Of a DNA stretch of 64,000 nucleotides, positions 8,269-15,924 are shown one piece after another (positions within the stretch are counted from its first letter, which is position 1; each line of letters begins with the position of its first letter). The translations under genes were made by a program, and so were the position numbers. The notes under the pieces were generated by a model that was not told the origin of the DNA, made no database searches, and saw only the letters and a list, made by a program, of their open reading frames with translations. This DNA is from Chitinophaga sancti. Its GTDB lineage: Bacteria; Bacteroidota; Bacteroidia; Chitinophagales; Chitinophagaceae. The stretch lies in NCBI RefSeq assembly GCF_034424315.1, contig NZ_CP139972.1, positions 4,650,001 to 4,714,000 on the forward strand. Direction: 5' to 3'.

Positions 8269-9165
8269 ATGCTACACATTAAAAGCATTTCACAATACTA
8301 CGCGGCCACCAATTTGGGTAAACCGAAACATCCCCTGATCGGGATATACCAGTTCCACGAAATGCCGGAATTTGAGATTGATGAAAACCTGCGTTTTACA
8401 CTTAGCTACTACGTGATCACGATCAAATACAATTGCGAATGCAAATCACAATATGGCCAGACCAATTATGATTTTGATGAAGGCGTAATGGGTTTTACAG
8501 CGCCGAACCAGGTAATGGGTGTGAATAAGGACTTTGCTTTCCCAAAAGCAGGATGGTGCCTGATGGTGCATCCTGATTTACTACAGGGTACAGCGCTGGC
8601 GCGGAAAATAAAGCAATATGATTTCTTTCATTATGAAGTGAACGAAGCGCTGATATTATCGGCAGATGAAGAACGGGATGTGGAAGAATTATTCAAAAAG
8701 ATCCGGCAGGAGATCAACAGACCAATTGATAAATTCAGCCAGGATGTACTGATCGCACAATTAGATCTCTTGTTAACTTACAGTAATCGTTTTTATGACA
8801 GGCAGTTCATCACCCGGCGACCATTGAACAATACCCTGCTGTCTTCATTTGAAACATTGCTGGAAGATTTTTTTGCGAACAAAAGTACACATGCAGGCTT
8901 ACCGGCAGTGAGTTACTTTGCAGATCAGTTGCACCTATCAGCTAAGTACTTCAGCGATATGCTGAAACAACTTACCGGCTTGACAGCACAACAGCATATA
9001 CATGAAAAAGTGATTGAAAACGCGAAAGAGAAATTGTCTACAACGGCTTTATCTGTCAGTGAGATCGCTTATGAACTGGGCTTTGAGCACTCACAGTCAT
9101 TTAGTAAATTCTTCAAAGCAAAGACACAGCAAAGTCCACAGGAGTTTAGACAATCTATCAATTAA
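8269..9165 (+). CDS. AraC-family transcriptional regulator
   Basis: 298 residues. The C-terminal double helix-turn-helix at about 195-295 is typical (ADQLHLSAKYFSDMLKQLTG; VSEIAYELGFEHSQSFSKFF). The N-terminal part is a cupin-like sensor as in other Bacteroidota AraC proteins that follow SDR genes. It lies 3 bp behind the SDR gene and is almost certainly cotranscribed with it. Ligand and targets unknown. Confidence 0.9.
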   Translation: MLHIKSISQYYAATNLGKPKHPLIGIYQFHEMPEFEIDENLRFTLSYYVITIKYNCECKSQYGQTNYDFDEGVMGFTAPNQVMGVNKDFAFPKAGWCLMVHPDLLQGTALARKIKQYDFFHYEVNEALILSADEERDVEELFKKIRQEINRPIDKFSQDVLIAQLDLLLTYSNRFYDRQFITRRPLNNTLLSSFETLLEDFFANKSTHAGLPAVSYFADQLHLSAKYFSDMLKQLTGLTAQQHIHEKVIENAKEKLSTTALSVSEIAYELGFEHSQSFSKFFKAKTQQSPQEFRQSIN

Positions 9166-9182
9166 GTTGTAGCTTTAACCAT

Positions 9183-9572
9183 ATGCCACTCAAAAGAATT
9201 TCTGAACAGAACTCCTACACAATCGAAGAGGATTTTATTTATCTCACGAAAAGCGACTCGGACTTCCAACAAGGGGTTGGCAAAGCAATGCTGGCAGTCA
9301 TTCATCTGTTAAATCAGCACTTTCCTGATGAGACGATCTGGTGCATGACCTCTCATGACAGGGTGATTCTATTAAAGCAGGATGACTGGCAAACGCCGAA
9401 GTATGTTATCTTCAGTGCCCTCGACATCAAGCAATACTCCATTGAGTACCGCATGCCTGCAGAGATCAGCCCCTGGCAAGGCGCCTATGTAAGAGGTAGT
9501 GCCAATTCACCTGATCAGGCATTGGAATACATCCTGATTGCCCTGAATAATTCCGATTACTGGGCATCCTAA
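9183..9572 (+). CDS. Hypothetical protein (129 aa)
   Basis: Small acidic soluble protein with no signal peptide or membrane segment, starting MPLKRISEQNSYTIEEDFIY and ending NNSDYWAS. It begins 17 bp after the AraC gene on the same strand, so it may be the last gene of the SDR-AraC operon. It converges with a GNAT gene, the two coding ends overlapping by 4 bp. I do not recognise the family. Codon use and length look like a real gene. Confidence 0.65.
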   Translation: MPLKRISEQNSYTIEEDFIYLTKSDSDFQQGVGKAMLAVIHLLNQHFPDETIWCMTSHDRVILLKQDDWQTPKYVIFSALDIKQYSIEYRMPAEISPWQGAYVRGSANSPDQALEYILIALNNSDYWAS

Positions 9573-10012
9573 TGCAATACTAAATCACAATTAATCTCCA
9601 CATCATCTACCACAGCTCCCATTTTCTGGTAAAACTCAATGGCATTCCTGTTCCAGTTAGATACCTGCCACCTGACCTTTTTACAATTCCGGGATCGGGC
9701 CAGTTCTATCAATGTCTGTAGCAATGCCTTGCCTATACCTTGCTTCCTATAGCCTGGTTGCAGGTACAGGTCATCCAGGTAAAGGGCCTTGCCACTCCAT
9801 GAATAATAAGACCAGAAGAAAGTGGCAAACCCGACAATGACACCATTGGACTCTGCAACAAATGCCTGGAACAGGTCTTTGTCAGCCGCCATCTGGGCAG
9901 GCGTAATACTCACTTTATCTGATGATTGCTGAAACGAGGCGAACTCGCGGATTAACAAAAATATAGCGGGAAAATCTTTCTCCCCTGCGAGCCGGATAGA
10001 AAATGCTTGCAT
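9569..10012 (-). CDS. GNAT-family N-acetyltransferase
   Basis: 147 residues from the ATG at 10012 (MQAFSIRLAGEKDFPAIF). A longer start at 10045 adds 11 residues that are not part of the fold and would run into the divergent small ORF, so I prefer 10012. Acetyl-CoA-binding motif A is clear (LYLQPGYRKQGIGKALLQTL), followed by motif B (WNRNAIEFYQKMGA). It resembles the diamine/thialysine acetyltransferase-like branch of GNATs. The acceptor is unknown, perhaps a small amine. Confidence 0.85.
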   Translation of the reverse strand: MQAFSIRLAGEKDFPAIFLLIREFASFQQSSDKVSITPAQMAADKDLFQAFVAESNGVIVGFATFFWSYYSWSGKALYLDDLYLQPGYRKQGIGKALLQTLIELARSRNCKKVRWQVSNWNRNAIEFYQKMGAVVDDVEINCDLVLH

Positions 10013-10044
10013 AATTTTGTGGTCTGAAATTTTGAAAGGTACCA

Positions 10045-10215
10045 ATGAAAGGTAATAAAATTAAGCGCATGATCGCCTTATTTTTCTGCATCGCATTATC
10101 TGTATTTTGCTTAAATACCCGCATGATAGCCATTGATTGGATGGGCAGTTTGTGTATCTTGGCTACGGTATTCCTGCCCAGCTACCAAAAACGGATTGCC
10201 GCCCACGTTCAATGA
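10045..10215 (+). CDS. Small hydrophobic ORF (56 aa) overlapping the GH39 start
   Basis: An ORF from ATG 10045 to TGA 10213-10215, with two hydrophobic stretches (about residues 9-23 and 31-45) and basic ends. Its TGA overlaps the ATG of the GH39 gene at 10212 (ATGA), the geometry of translational coupling. It may encode a small membrane peptide or act only as a coupled leader ORF. No homologue comes to mind. Confidence 0.4.
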   Translation: MKGNKIKRMIALFFCIALSVFCLNTRMIAIDWMGSLCILATVFLPSYQKRIAAHVQ

Positions 10216-11879
10216 AATTCAGATCACTGTTAACGATTTGTTGCCTGTATACGATTGTCGCTGTTGGCCAGACAGCCATCCAGGTAGATCTTAAAAATGA
10301 AAAAGGTCCGCTGAAACCCATCTGGGCCTGGTTTGGCTATGATGAGCCGAATTATACCTATATGAAGGATGGGAAGAAACTGTTGTCAGAACTGGCGGCA
10401 CTGAGCCCCGTTCCTGTTTATGTGCGGGCACATAACCTGATGAATACAGGCGATGGAGCAGCTGCCCTGAAATGGGGCTCTACCAATATGTATACGGAAG
10501 ATGCCAATGGGAATCCTGTTTATAACTGGCGGATCGTTGATTCTATTTTCGACACCTACATCTCCCGGAAAATGAAACCACTGGCGCAAATTGGCTTTAT
10601 GCCGGAGGCCTTATCCACACATCCTACGCCTTACAGGCATTACTGGCAACCCGGCCATGATTACAAAGAGATTTGTACCGGCTGGGCGTATCCTCCAAAG
10701 GACTATAATAAGTGGGAGGAACTGATCTATCAATGGGTAAAACATTGCGTAGCGCGCTATGGAAAGGCGGAAGTAGAAAGCTGGTATTGGGAGCTCTGGA
10801 ACGAGGCAGATGGATATTATTTAATGGTGGATGATAAAATTCCGACTTATTGCAAGATGTATGATTATGCTTCAGCGGGCGTAAGGCGGGCATTGCCAAC
10901 AGCCAGGATTGGTGGTCCTCACGCCACAGGAGGAGCAGGTGAGTTTATGCGCAGGTTTATTATTCATTGTCTGAAAGAGAAGAATGCAGCTACCGGGCAG
11001 ATTGGGGCACCCTTAGATTTCCTGGCATTTCATGCAAAAGGGGCACCGGTATTTACAGAGAACAAAGTGCGGATGGGCATGAATAACCAGTTGAAAGATG
11101 TAAATCGTCATTTGAAAATCATCTCTTCTTTCCCTGAGTTGAAGAACATCCCTATCATCATTGGGGAATCAGATCCCGAGGGTTGCGCGGCCTGCGGTAT
11201 GAAAACGGATCCGCAGAATGCGTATAGAAACGGTACGATGTATGCCAGTTATACAGCAGCTTCTATAGCCCGGATCATGGAATTGAATGACAGCTATGGT
11301 ACCAATATCATTGGAGCGGTGAACTGGTCTTTTGAATTTGAAAACCAGCCCTGGTTTTATGGATTTAGAGAATTGGCAACGAATGGTGTGGATAAACCGG
11401 TGTTGAATGTGTTTAGGATGATGGGGATGATGAGTGGGAACCGGCTGGTGATAGGAGGTGACCTGGCGTATGATGCGCAGGCAATTATGGCCAATGGGGT
11501 GAGAGGAGAGAAGACGGATGTCAATGCATTAGCGGCTGCATCTTCTAAAGCAGTTTCAGTGTTGCTCTGGAACTATCATGATGATGATATTACTACAGGA
11601 GAAGTGATCGTAACATTAAGCCTTGCAAACATTCCAGCCACGAAAGCGGTGTTACACCATTATCGCATCGACCAGGAGCATAGCAATGCGTATGAGGTGT
11701 GGAAGAAAATGGGATCACCGGCAGCACCAACTCCTGCACAATATACCACGCTGGAAAAGGCGGGGCAATTAGCGGAGCTGGGCATGCCTCAAAGAATAAA
11801 AATCGGCGCCGGTGCGTATAAAATGAAAATCACCCTGCCCAGGCAGGCGGTATCACTCATCAAAATTACCTACGAATAA
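10212..11879 (+). CDS. GH39-like glycoside hydrolase (beta-xylosidase type)
   Basis: 555 residues from the ATG at 10212. The frame stays open to a TTG at 10137, but those 25 residues are not a signal peptide, whereas MKFRSLLTICCLYTIVAVGQ is. The catalytic domain shows WYWELWNEAD at 191-200 with acid/base Glu198 and IIIGESDPEG at about 316-324 with nucleophile Glu319, the clan GH-A pair typical of GH39. A C-terminal beta region follows from about 420. Family members cleave beta-xylosides or alpha-L-iduronides; I expect a periplasmic xylosidase. The translational overlap with the small ORF at 10045 is noted above. Confidence 0.85.
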   Translation: MKFRSLLTICCLYTIVAVGQTAIQVDLKNEKGPLKPIWAWFGYDEPNYTYMKDGKKLLSELAALSPVPVYVRAHNLMNTGDGAAALKWGSTNMYTEDANGNPVYNWRIVDSIFDTYISRKMKPLAQIGFMPEALSTHPTPYRHYWQPGHDYKEICTGWAYPPKDYNKWEELIYQWVKHCVARYGKAEVESWYWELWNEADGYYLMVDDKIPTYCKMYDYASAGVRRALPTARIGGPHATGGAGEFMRRFIIHCLKEKNAATGQIGAPLDFLAFHAKGAPVFTENKVRMGMNNQLKDVNRHLKIISSFPELKNIPIIIGESDPEGCAACGMKTDPQNAYRNGTMYASYTAASIARIMELNDSYGTNIIGAVNWSFEFENQPWFYGFRELATNGVDKPVLNVFRMMGMMSGNRLVIGGDLAYDAQAIMANGVRGEKTDVNALAAASSKAVSVLLWNYHDDDITTGEVIVTLSLANIPATKAVLHHYRIDQEHSNAYEVWKKMGSPAAPTPAQYTTLEKAGQLAELGMPQRIKIGAGAYKMKITLPRQAVSLIKITYE

Positions 11880-11892
11880 TTTTGTCTGCTCA

Positions 11893-12774
11893 CTACAGAT
11901 CCCCTTTATTATCAATCTTTCCTTGCGTTAGATCTATCGCGGCATCCTGCCATGCAGTATCTTCCGGGTAAAAGGCCGTTCGCAGATAAGCCCATGTCAA
12001 TTGCTGTACAGCTGCTACTCTTTCCGGGTTCTCATCAGAAGTCTCCACAACATGGTAACCGGAAATTCCTCCCAGCAAATGCTCGCCACCATATAAAGTC
12101 AGCAATGATTTAGGCCCCGGACTCATGGTATAAGGATCCGTAAACCAATCCCAGCCACGCACCGTTAGTGGTGAAATATCTTTATCGCCCGCCACCACTA
12201 ATGCCGGTTTCTTCATGCCACTGAAATCAGGATTCATGAAGGGGTAATTTGCTGCTGCAAAAGGGCTCAGATCCGCACCACCATTACCGGCGGCTGTCAG
12301 CAGAACACCTACCTGGACGCGTGCATCAGACATATCATCCTCTTCACCTATCACACGCATTCCTAATAACAAGCCACTGGTGTGTGCACCAAAAGAATGT
12401 CCAACCGCTGCAATGCGAGAAGTATCCACACGCTCCTGCAATCCTGGCACTACATCGATAATATCATCCAGCTGATCCAATACCTGTTTCATATCGGCTA
12501 CACGAATTTTCCAGATATCAGGTGTTCTGGGGTCATCCGGACTTACACCTATTCTTTTGGAATCGAGGAAACTGGGTTGTATAACCACAAAACCACGAGC
12601 TGCCCAGTAATTTACCAATGGGGCATAGCCATCCAAAGAATTACCAAAACCATGTGCGAATAAAATAACAGGGAGCTGTGCACCTTTTATTGGCGCTGAA
12701 ATCCGAACCTGTAGGTCTATACCACGTCCGGGTGCAGGAAGCACAACAGGACTAACTGAAATAACTTGTTCCAT
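11893..12774 (-). CDS. Alpha/beta hydrolase (chlorophyllase / PAF-acetylhydrolase-like)
   Basis: 293 residues from the ATG at 12774 (MEQVISVSPVVLPAPGRG); a longer start at 12825 adds 17 poorly fitting residues. Oxyanion-hole motif HGFG at 41-44, nucleophile elbow GHSFG with Ser127, and the catalytic His in a late GGEHL segment. This matches the dienelactone/chlorophyllase/PAF-AH branch of alpha/beta hydrolases, which cleave esters or lipids. There is no signal peptide, so it is likely cytoplasmic. It is convergent with GH39, with only 13 bp between the two stops. Confidence 0.82.
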   Translation of the reverse strand: MEQVISVSPVVLPAPGRGIDLQVRISAPIKGAQLPVILFAHGFGNSLDGYAPLVNYWAARGFVVIQPSFLDSKRIGVSPDDPRTPDIWKIRVADMKQVLDQLDDIIDVVPGLQERVDTSRIAAVGHSFGAHTSGLLLGMRVIGEEDDMSDARVQVGVLLTAAGNGGADLSPFAAANYPFMNPDFSGMKKPALVVAGDKDISPLTVRGWDWFTDPYTMSPGPKSLLTLYGGEHLLGGISGYHVVETSDENPERVAAVQQLTWAYLRTAFYPEDTAWQDAAIDLTQGKIDNKGDL

Positions 12775-12964
12775 GAATTTTTTTTTGCAAAGCTCCGGCG
12801 AAATTCGGCATGTCTGATATGACAATCAAACCAATCATTAAGATTTTCAAACCCCTGCTTTCCTTTTTTCAAAATGATGGACTATGCACAGGGAAGATGG
12901 TCCGCTGTTAAATAAACTGTGATTTACTATCTTTACGAACAGATCACTTACAACATCGTCGTAA

Positions 12965-13054
12965 ATGAAATTCGTAATAACTGTCGTGCGACTTTTAACT
13001 CTTAGCACATCAGTATTTACCCAAACTGAAAATGATGAGGGTGCAAATGCTTAG
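12965..13054 (+). CDS. Possible 29-aa leader peptide overlapping the Crp/Fnr gene start
   Basis: ATG 12965 to TAG 13052-13054. It encodes a basic, hydrophobic, signal-like peptide (MKFVITVVRLLTLSTSVFTQ, then ten polar residues). Its stop overlaps the preferred Crp start in the string ATGCTTAG. It could be a truncated secreted protein or a coupled leader; the evidence is only positional. Confidence 0.25.
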   Translation: MKFVITVVRLLTLSTSVFTQTENDEGANA

Positions 13055-13598
13055 AGACCATATTGAAAAAATACTCCCCCTCACAGATGAAGAATTTTCA
13101 TTTGTGCAGACGTTCTTTACCACCAGGAAGTATAAGAAACACCAGTACCTGATACAGGAAGGCGACGAAGTAAAGAATTGTTACCTGGTCATTTCCGGGC
13201 TCTTAAAACTGGTCTATAATGATGATAACGACAAAGACCATATCGTGTCCTTTGCCATGGAAGACTGGTGGGAGAGTGACTATTATGCGTTTTATACCCA
13301 ATCGCAGGCCACCATGTCTTTAACGTGTATAGAAGACACGGAAGTCTATTGTTTCTCCTTCGAAAATTATAAAAAGCTCTGTGCAGCGTTGCCTAAAATG
13401 GAACGGTTCTTTTTACAGAAATCTACTTTTGGTTTCCTGGCAGCACAGCGGCGTATCCTCTCCCTCCTGACATCTAATGCTAAAGAAAGATATGAGCAGT
13501 TGCTCAAACAACATCCCTCTTTATTACAAAGGGTGCCTAAAAGTCTGCTGGCGAAATATCTTGGCGTATCCCGGGAAACCCTGAGTCGCCTGGTGTGA
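13047..13598 (+). CDS. Crp/Fnr-family transcriptional regulator
   Basis: 183 residues from the ATG at 13047 (an in-frame ATG at 13032 is possible). N-terminal cyclic-nucleotide-binding-like beta-roll at about 20-120 (YLIQEGDEVKNCYLVISGLLKL) and a C-terminal winged helix-turn-helix ending in VPKSLLAKYLGVSRETLSRL. No Cys cluster is present, so it is not an Fe-S FNR. The basic arms of the cAMP pocket are not obvious, which is common in Bacteroidota members of unknown effector. It precedes a RidA gene by 68 bp on the same strand. Confidence 0.88.
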   Translation: MLRDHIEKILPLTDEEFSFVQTFFTTRKYKKHQYLIQEGDEVKNCYLVISGLLKLVYNDDNDKDHIVSFAMEDWWESDYYAFYTQSQATMSLTCIEDTEVYCFSFENYKKLCAALPKMERFFLQKSTFGFLAAQRRILSLLTSNAKERYEQLLKQHPSLLQRVPKSLLAKYLGVSRETLSRLV

Positions 13599-13666
13599 CC
13601 TACATCACAGGATAATAGTGAGGTATGTCAAGGGGGTGTTTCCCTAGCAATGCTGAGCTTTGCGGT

Positions 13667-14056
13667 ATGGAAATAAGAAACATCAATCCCTGGACCTGGC
13701 AGGATGAACGCAGTTACGTACAGGCCGTAGAAGTAAAGAACGTAAACAGTACATTGTATTGTGCAGGACAAGCCGCCGTATTTCCGGACGGCAGCTCCAG
13801 TACCGAAGACATGAAAGGCCAGTTGACCCACGCGATCGCCAACCTGGAACAGGTGATCCTGGCAGCCGGATATGAGCCGAAAGGCATCGTCCGATTGAAT
13901 ATCTACACAACCTCCTCAGCCGCGCTATGGCCTCATTTTTCCATACTCCAGGAGTGGATAGCAAAACATGGCATCCGGCAGGCGTCCACCTTATTTGAGG
14001 TAAAATCTCTTTTCGAAACATTGCAGGTAGAACTGGAGGCTACAGTAGTAAAATAA
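13667..14056 (+). CDS. RidA/YjgF family protein
   Basis: 129 residues from the ATG at 13667 (MEIRNINPWTWQDERSY); an upstream in-frame start at 13625 gives a non-homologous tail. The sequence shows the YjgF/YER057c fold: LYCAGQAAVFPDGSSS, TEDMKGQLTHAIANLEQVI, VRLNIYTTS, and a C-terminal VELEATVV strand. RidA proteins deaminate reactive enamine/imine intermediates from PLP enzymes. The usual active-site Arg near residue 105 is not evident here (ASTLFEVKSLFETLQVELEA), so this may be a RidA-like subfamily without deaminase activity. Probably cotranscribed with the Crp/Fnr gene. Confidence 0.82.
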   Translation: MEIRNINPWTWQDERSYVQAVEVKNVNSTLYCAGQAAVFPDGSSSTEDMKGQLTHAIANLEQVILAAGYEPKGIVRLNIYTTSSAALWPHFSILQEWIAKHGIRQASTLFEVKSLFETLQVELEATVVK

Positions 14057-14059
14057 TCC

Positions 14060-14067
14060 TAATTTTG
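14060..14067 (+). promoter_or_regulatory. Bacteroidota -7 box TAATTTTG
   Basis: TAnnTTTG match ending 5 bp before the ATG at 14073. Confidence 0.4.
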
Positions 14068-14072
14068 TGCCT

Positions 14073-14687
14073 ATGAGTTACTACATCCGTATATTGGGCA
14101 CACAAGACCCGGACATTCATCTCGATGATATTTCAGAAGAGCTGGACGCAGAAGCGCTGACGGCTCAATTTGGGGTTCCTAAAAATGAGAAACCTGAAAA
14201 ATGGACGGCTTTCGAATTGAAGAATGAGAAAGGTAAACTCCTGGCAACGGTGGAAAGGAATCCGGTGACGACAGAAGGTATTGGCAAAGAGGAACTGGAT
14301 GAATTCAAACAGAGCATCCTGGAGTTCCAGCCTGCTTCAGCAGCTAAGTGGCTGAACGATTACTTTGACACGGTGAAAGTGATATATGCAATAGAGTTAT
14401 TGCCAATCGGTCTGGAGCCGGAAAACTATCATATCATTACTACGACGCAGGGCATTATCTGGGAACTGGTCAATGGTATTTTGCAGGCGGACGAGGAAGG
14501 ATTTACCAATGAAGAGGGCTATCATATATTGTGGCAGTTTCCTGATGATGCAGATGGAGAATGGAATTGCGCGGTGCTGAATGAGAAAGGGGAATGGGAG
14601 AATTTCAATATGGATCTGGCAGATGGAAAACAGCGAGAGGAGTTTAAAGCAGGGAAGGTGCCGGCGGCGGCAAAAAGACTGAAATAA
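14073..14687 (+). CDS. Hypothetical acidic protein (204 aa)
   Basis: Starts MSYYIRILGTQDPDIHLDDI at 14073; a GTG two codons upstream is less likely. Strongly acidic through most of its length with a basic C-terminus (AGKVPAAAKRLK). No signal peptide or membrane helix. The aromatic-rich middle (WELVNGILQADEEGF, YHILWQFPDDADGEW) suggests a small globular domain. I do not recognise the family. It follows RidA by 16 bp with its own -7 box. Confidence 0.65.
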   Translation: MSYYIRILGTQDPDIHLDDISEELDAEALTAQFGVPKNEKPEKWTAFELKNEKGKLLATVERNPVTTEGIGKEELDEFKQSILEFQPASAAKWLNDYFDTVKVIYAIELLPIGLEPENYHIITTTQGIIWELVNGILQADEEGFTNEEGYHILWQFPDDADGEWNCAVLNEKGEWENFNMDLADGKQREEFKAGKVPAAAKRLK

Positions 14688-14797
14688 GTTTTATCATCTT
14701 CTTAACAGGAAGAGGAGATGCCAGCCACAGTTTTACAATAGCCATAAAATAAAGCCGGTTAATTTTCATAAAAGTAGTTCATCCAACTTTTACGTTT

Positions 14798-14959
14798 ATG
14801 AAAGCATTTTACCTGCTTTCTACCTTGCTGCTTGCCGGCTTATTTTCTCAGGCCCAATCATTCACGCTGAAAATCAGTTTACCGGATAGCTTTCCTATAG
14901 AAAAGCTGGTGGTGAATGATGGGGATGGTTGGAATGATGAAGATTTGTTGGCTTTATAA
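14798..14959 (+). CDS. Short exported ORF (53 aa), probably a truncated gene
   Basis: ATG 14798 to TAA 14957-14959. It encodes a good signal peptide (MKAFYLLSTLLLAGLFSQAQ) followed by only about 33 residues (SFTLKISLPDSFPIEKLVVN, then an acidic end). The mature part resembles the N-terminus of larger exported proteins, which points to a gene cut short. It overlaps the upstream alternative start of the CHAD gene but not its preferred start. Confidence 0.4.
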   Translation: MKAFYLLSTLLLAGLFSQAQSFTLKISLPDSFPIEKLVVNDGDGWNDEDLLAL

Positions 14960-14996
14960 CGTCATAAACCGGCATGCTTTTTCCGGTATTAATATT

Positions 14997-15713
14997 ATGA
15001 AAAAGAAACGGGTGCTGAAAATAATTCGCCGGTATTATAATCGACTCGACAAGAAGAGCCGGCAGATGTCACCTGGATATGCCCCGAAAGTCATTCACCA
15101 ATTCAGGACAAAATATAAGCAACTAAAAGCCTTTTTGCACATGGTGCATGTGCCTGGTATTCCAGGGAAGTTAAAAGACTTTTATCACCAGCTTGGTATA
15201 CTGCGCGACCTGCAATTGCAGGAGCAGTATACCAGGAATGATGCCCCTCATTTACCCAGTTATAGAAAGATAATACACAAGCAGGCAGAACAATCTAAAT
15301 CACAGTTGGCCGATATACTTGTTAAAAAACCGGTAAAAAAAGCGCGGAAGAAGACCTTGATAGCAGTGAAAAGCGGTTTCAGCCATAAAAGGTATCAACG
15401 GTATTTAGAAAGCCAAACGGCTGCGGTGCAGGAAATACTGCAACCGGTGAGTTATAGTGACGCGGATCTGCATACGATCAGGAAATTATTTAAGGAATTA
15501 TCGAATAATGAGCAGCTGAAAAAATCACCTTTGCAGGATCAGCTGGGTGCATTCCAGGATAAGCGAAATGCATTGCGCTTGTTCAGGCAGTATCACCCTG
15601 CCCGGATGTCGAAAAAAGAAAGGGTTTATTTAGAAAAGAAAGAGAAAGCTTTGGTAGCGGAAAAGAAGACGATGAAGGCACAATTGATCAGGGAGTTAAA
15701 GTCAATTTTATAA
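14997..15713 (+). CDS. CHAD-domain protein
   Basis: 238 residues from the ATG at 14997 (MKKKRVLKIIRRYYNRLDKK); an earlier in-frame start at 14916 would add 27 atypical residues. Very basic, all-helical. It carries the CHAD signature His and Lys/Arg pattern (VIHQFRTKYKQLKAFLHMV) and the second half motif (LHTIRKLFKELSNNEQLKKS, LGAFQDKRNALRL). CHAD domains bind inorganic polyphosphate through conserved His/Lys/Arg residues and can sit on polyP granules. There is no CYTH/triphosphatase partner here. A role in polyphosphate storage is inferred. Confidence 0.85.
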   Translation: MKKKRVLKIIRRYYNRLDKKSRQMSPGYAPKVIHQFRTKYKQLKAFLHMVHVPGIPGKLKDFYHQLGILRDLQLQEQYTRNDAPHLPSYRKIIHKQAEQSKSQLADILVKKPVKKARKKTLIAVKSGFSHKRYQRYLESQTAAVQEILQPVSYSDADLHTIRKLFKELSNNEQLKKSPLQDQLGAFQDKRNALRLFRQYHPARMSKKERVYLEKKEKALVAEKKTMKAQLIRELKSIL

Positions 15714-15877
15714 TTTCTCAATACGGATTGCATTTTCATATTACAAATTGAATTTTCATCTTACGGATTCCACTTCTCTAATCATGGATTGAGTTTCTCT
15801 TATCACGGATTGAATTTTCATCTTACGGATTCCATTTCCCTTATCACGGATTGAATTCTATTATCACGGATTGCATT
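15714..15877. repeat. Eight-copy degenerate tandem repeat, 20-21 bp period
   Basis: The core ACGGATT (variants ACAAATT, ATGGATT) recurs at 15723, 15743, 15763, 15784, 15805, 15825, 15846 and 15866. Spacings are 20-21 bp, two helical turns, so every core faces the same side of the DNA. Best-preserved units read TTATCACGGATTGA. The array fills the gap between the CHAD stop and the promoter of the helicase gene. Confidence 0.8.
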
Positions 15878-15895
15878 GGCCCCAGGTTTGATATA

Positions 15896-15903
15896 TAGCT
15901 TTG
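15896..15903 (+). promoter_or_regulatory. Bacteroidota -7 box TAGCTTTG
   Basis: TAnnTTTG match 21 bp before the ATG of the helicase gene and 19 bp after the last unit of the repeat array, so the array would sit immediately upstream of the core promoter. Confidence 0.45.
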
Positions 15904-15924
15904 TAACCAATAGTAAGAATAATC

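Noticed and set aside
15714..15877. CRISPR array
   Set aside because: The repeat unit is 20-21 bp without distinct spacers and units are degenerate; no cas genes nearby. It is a tandem repeat, not CRISPR.
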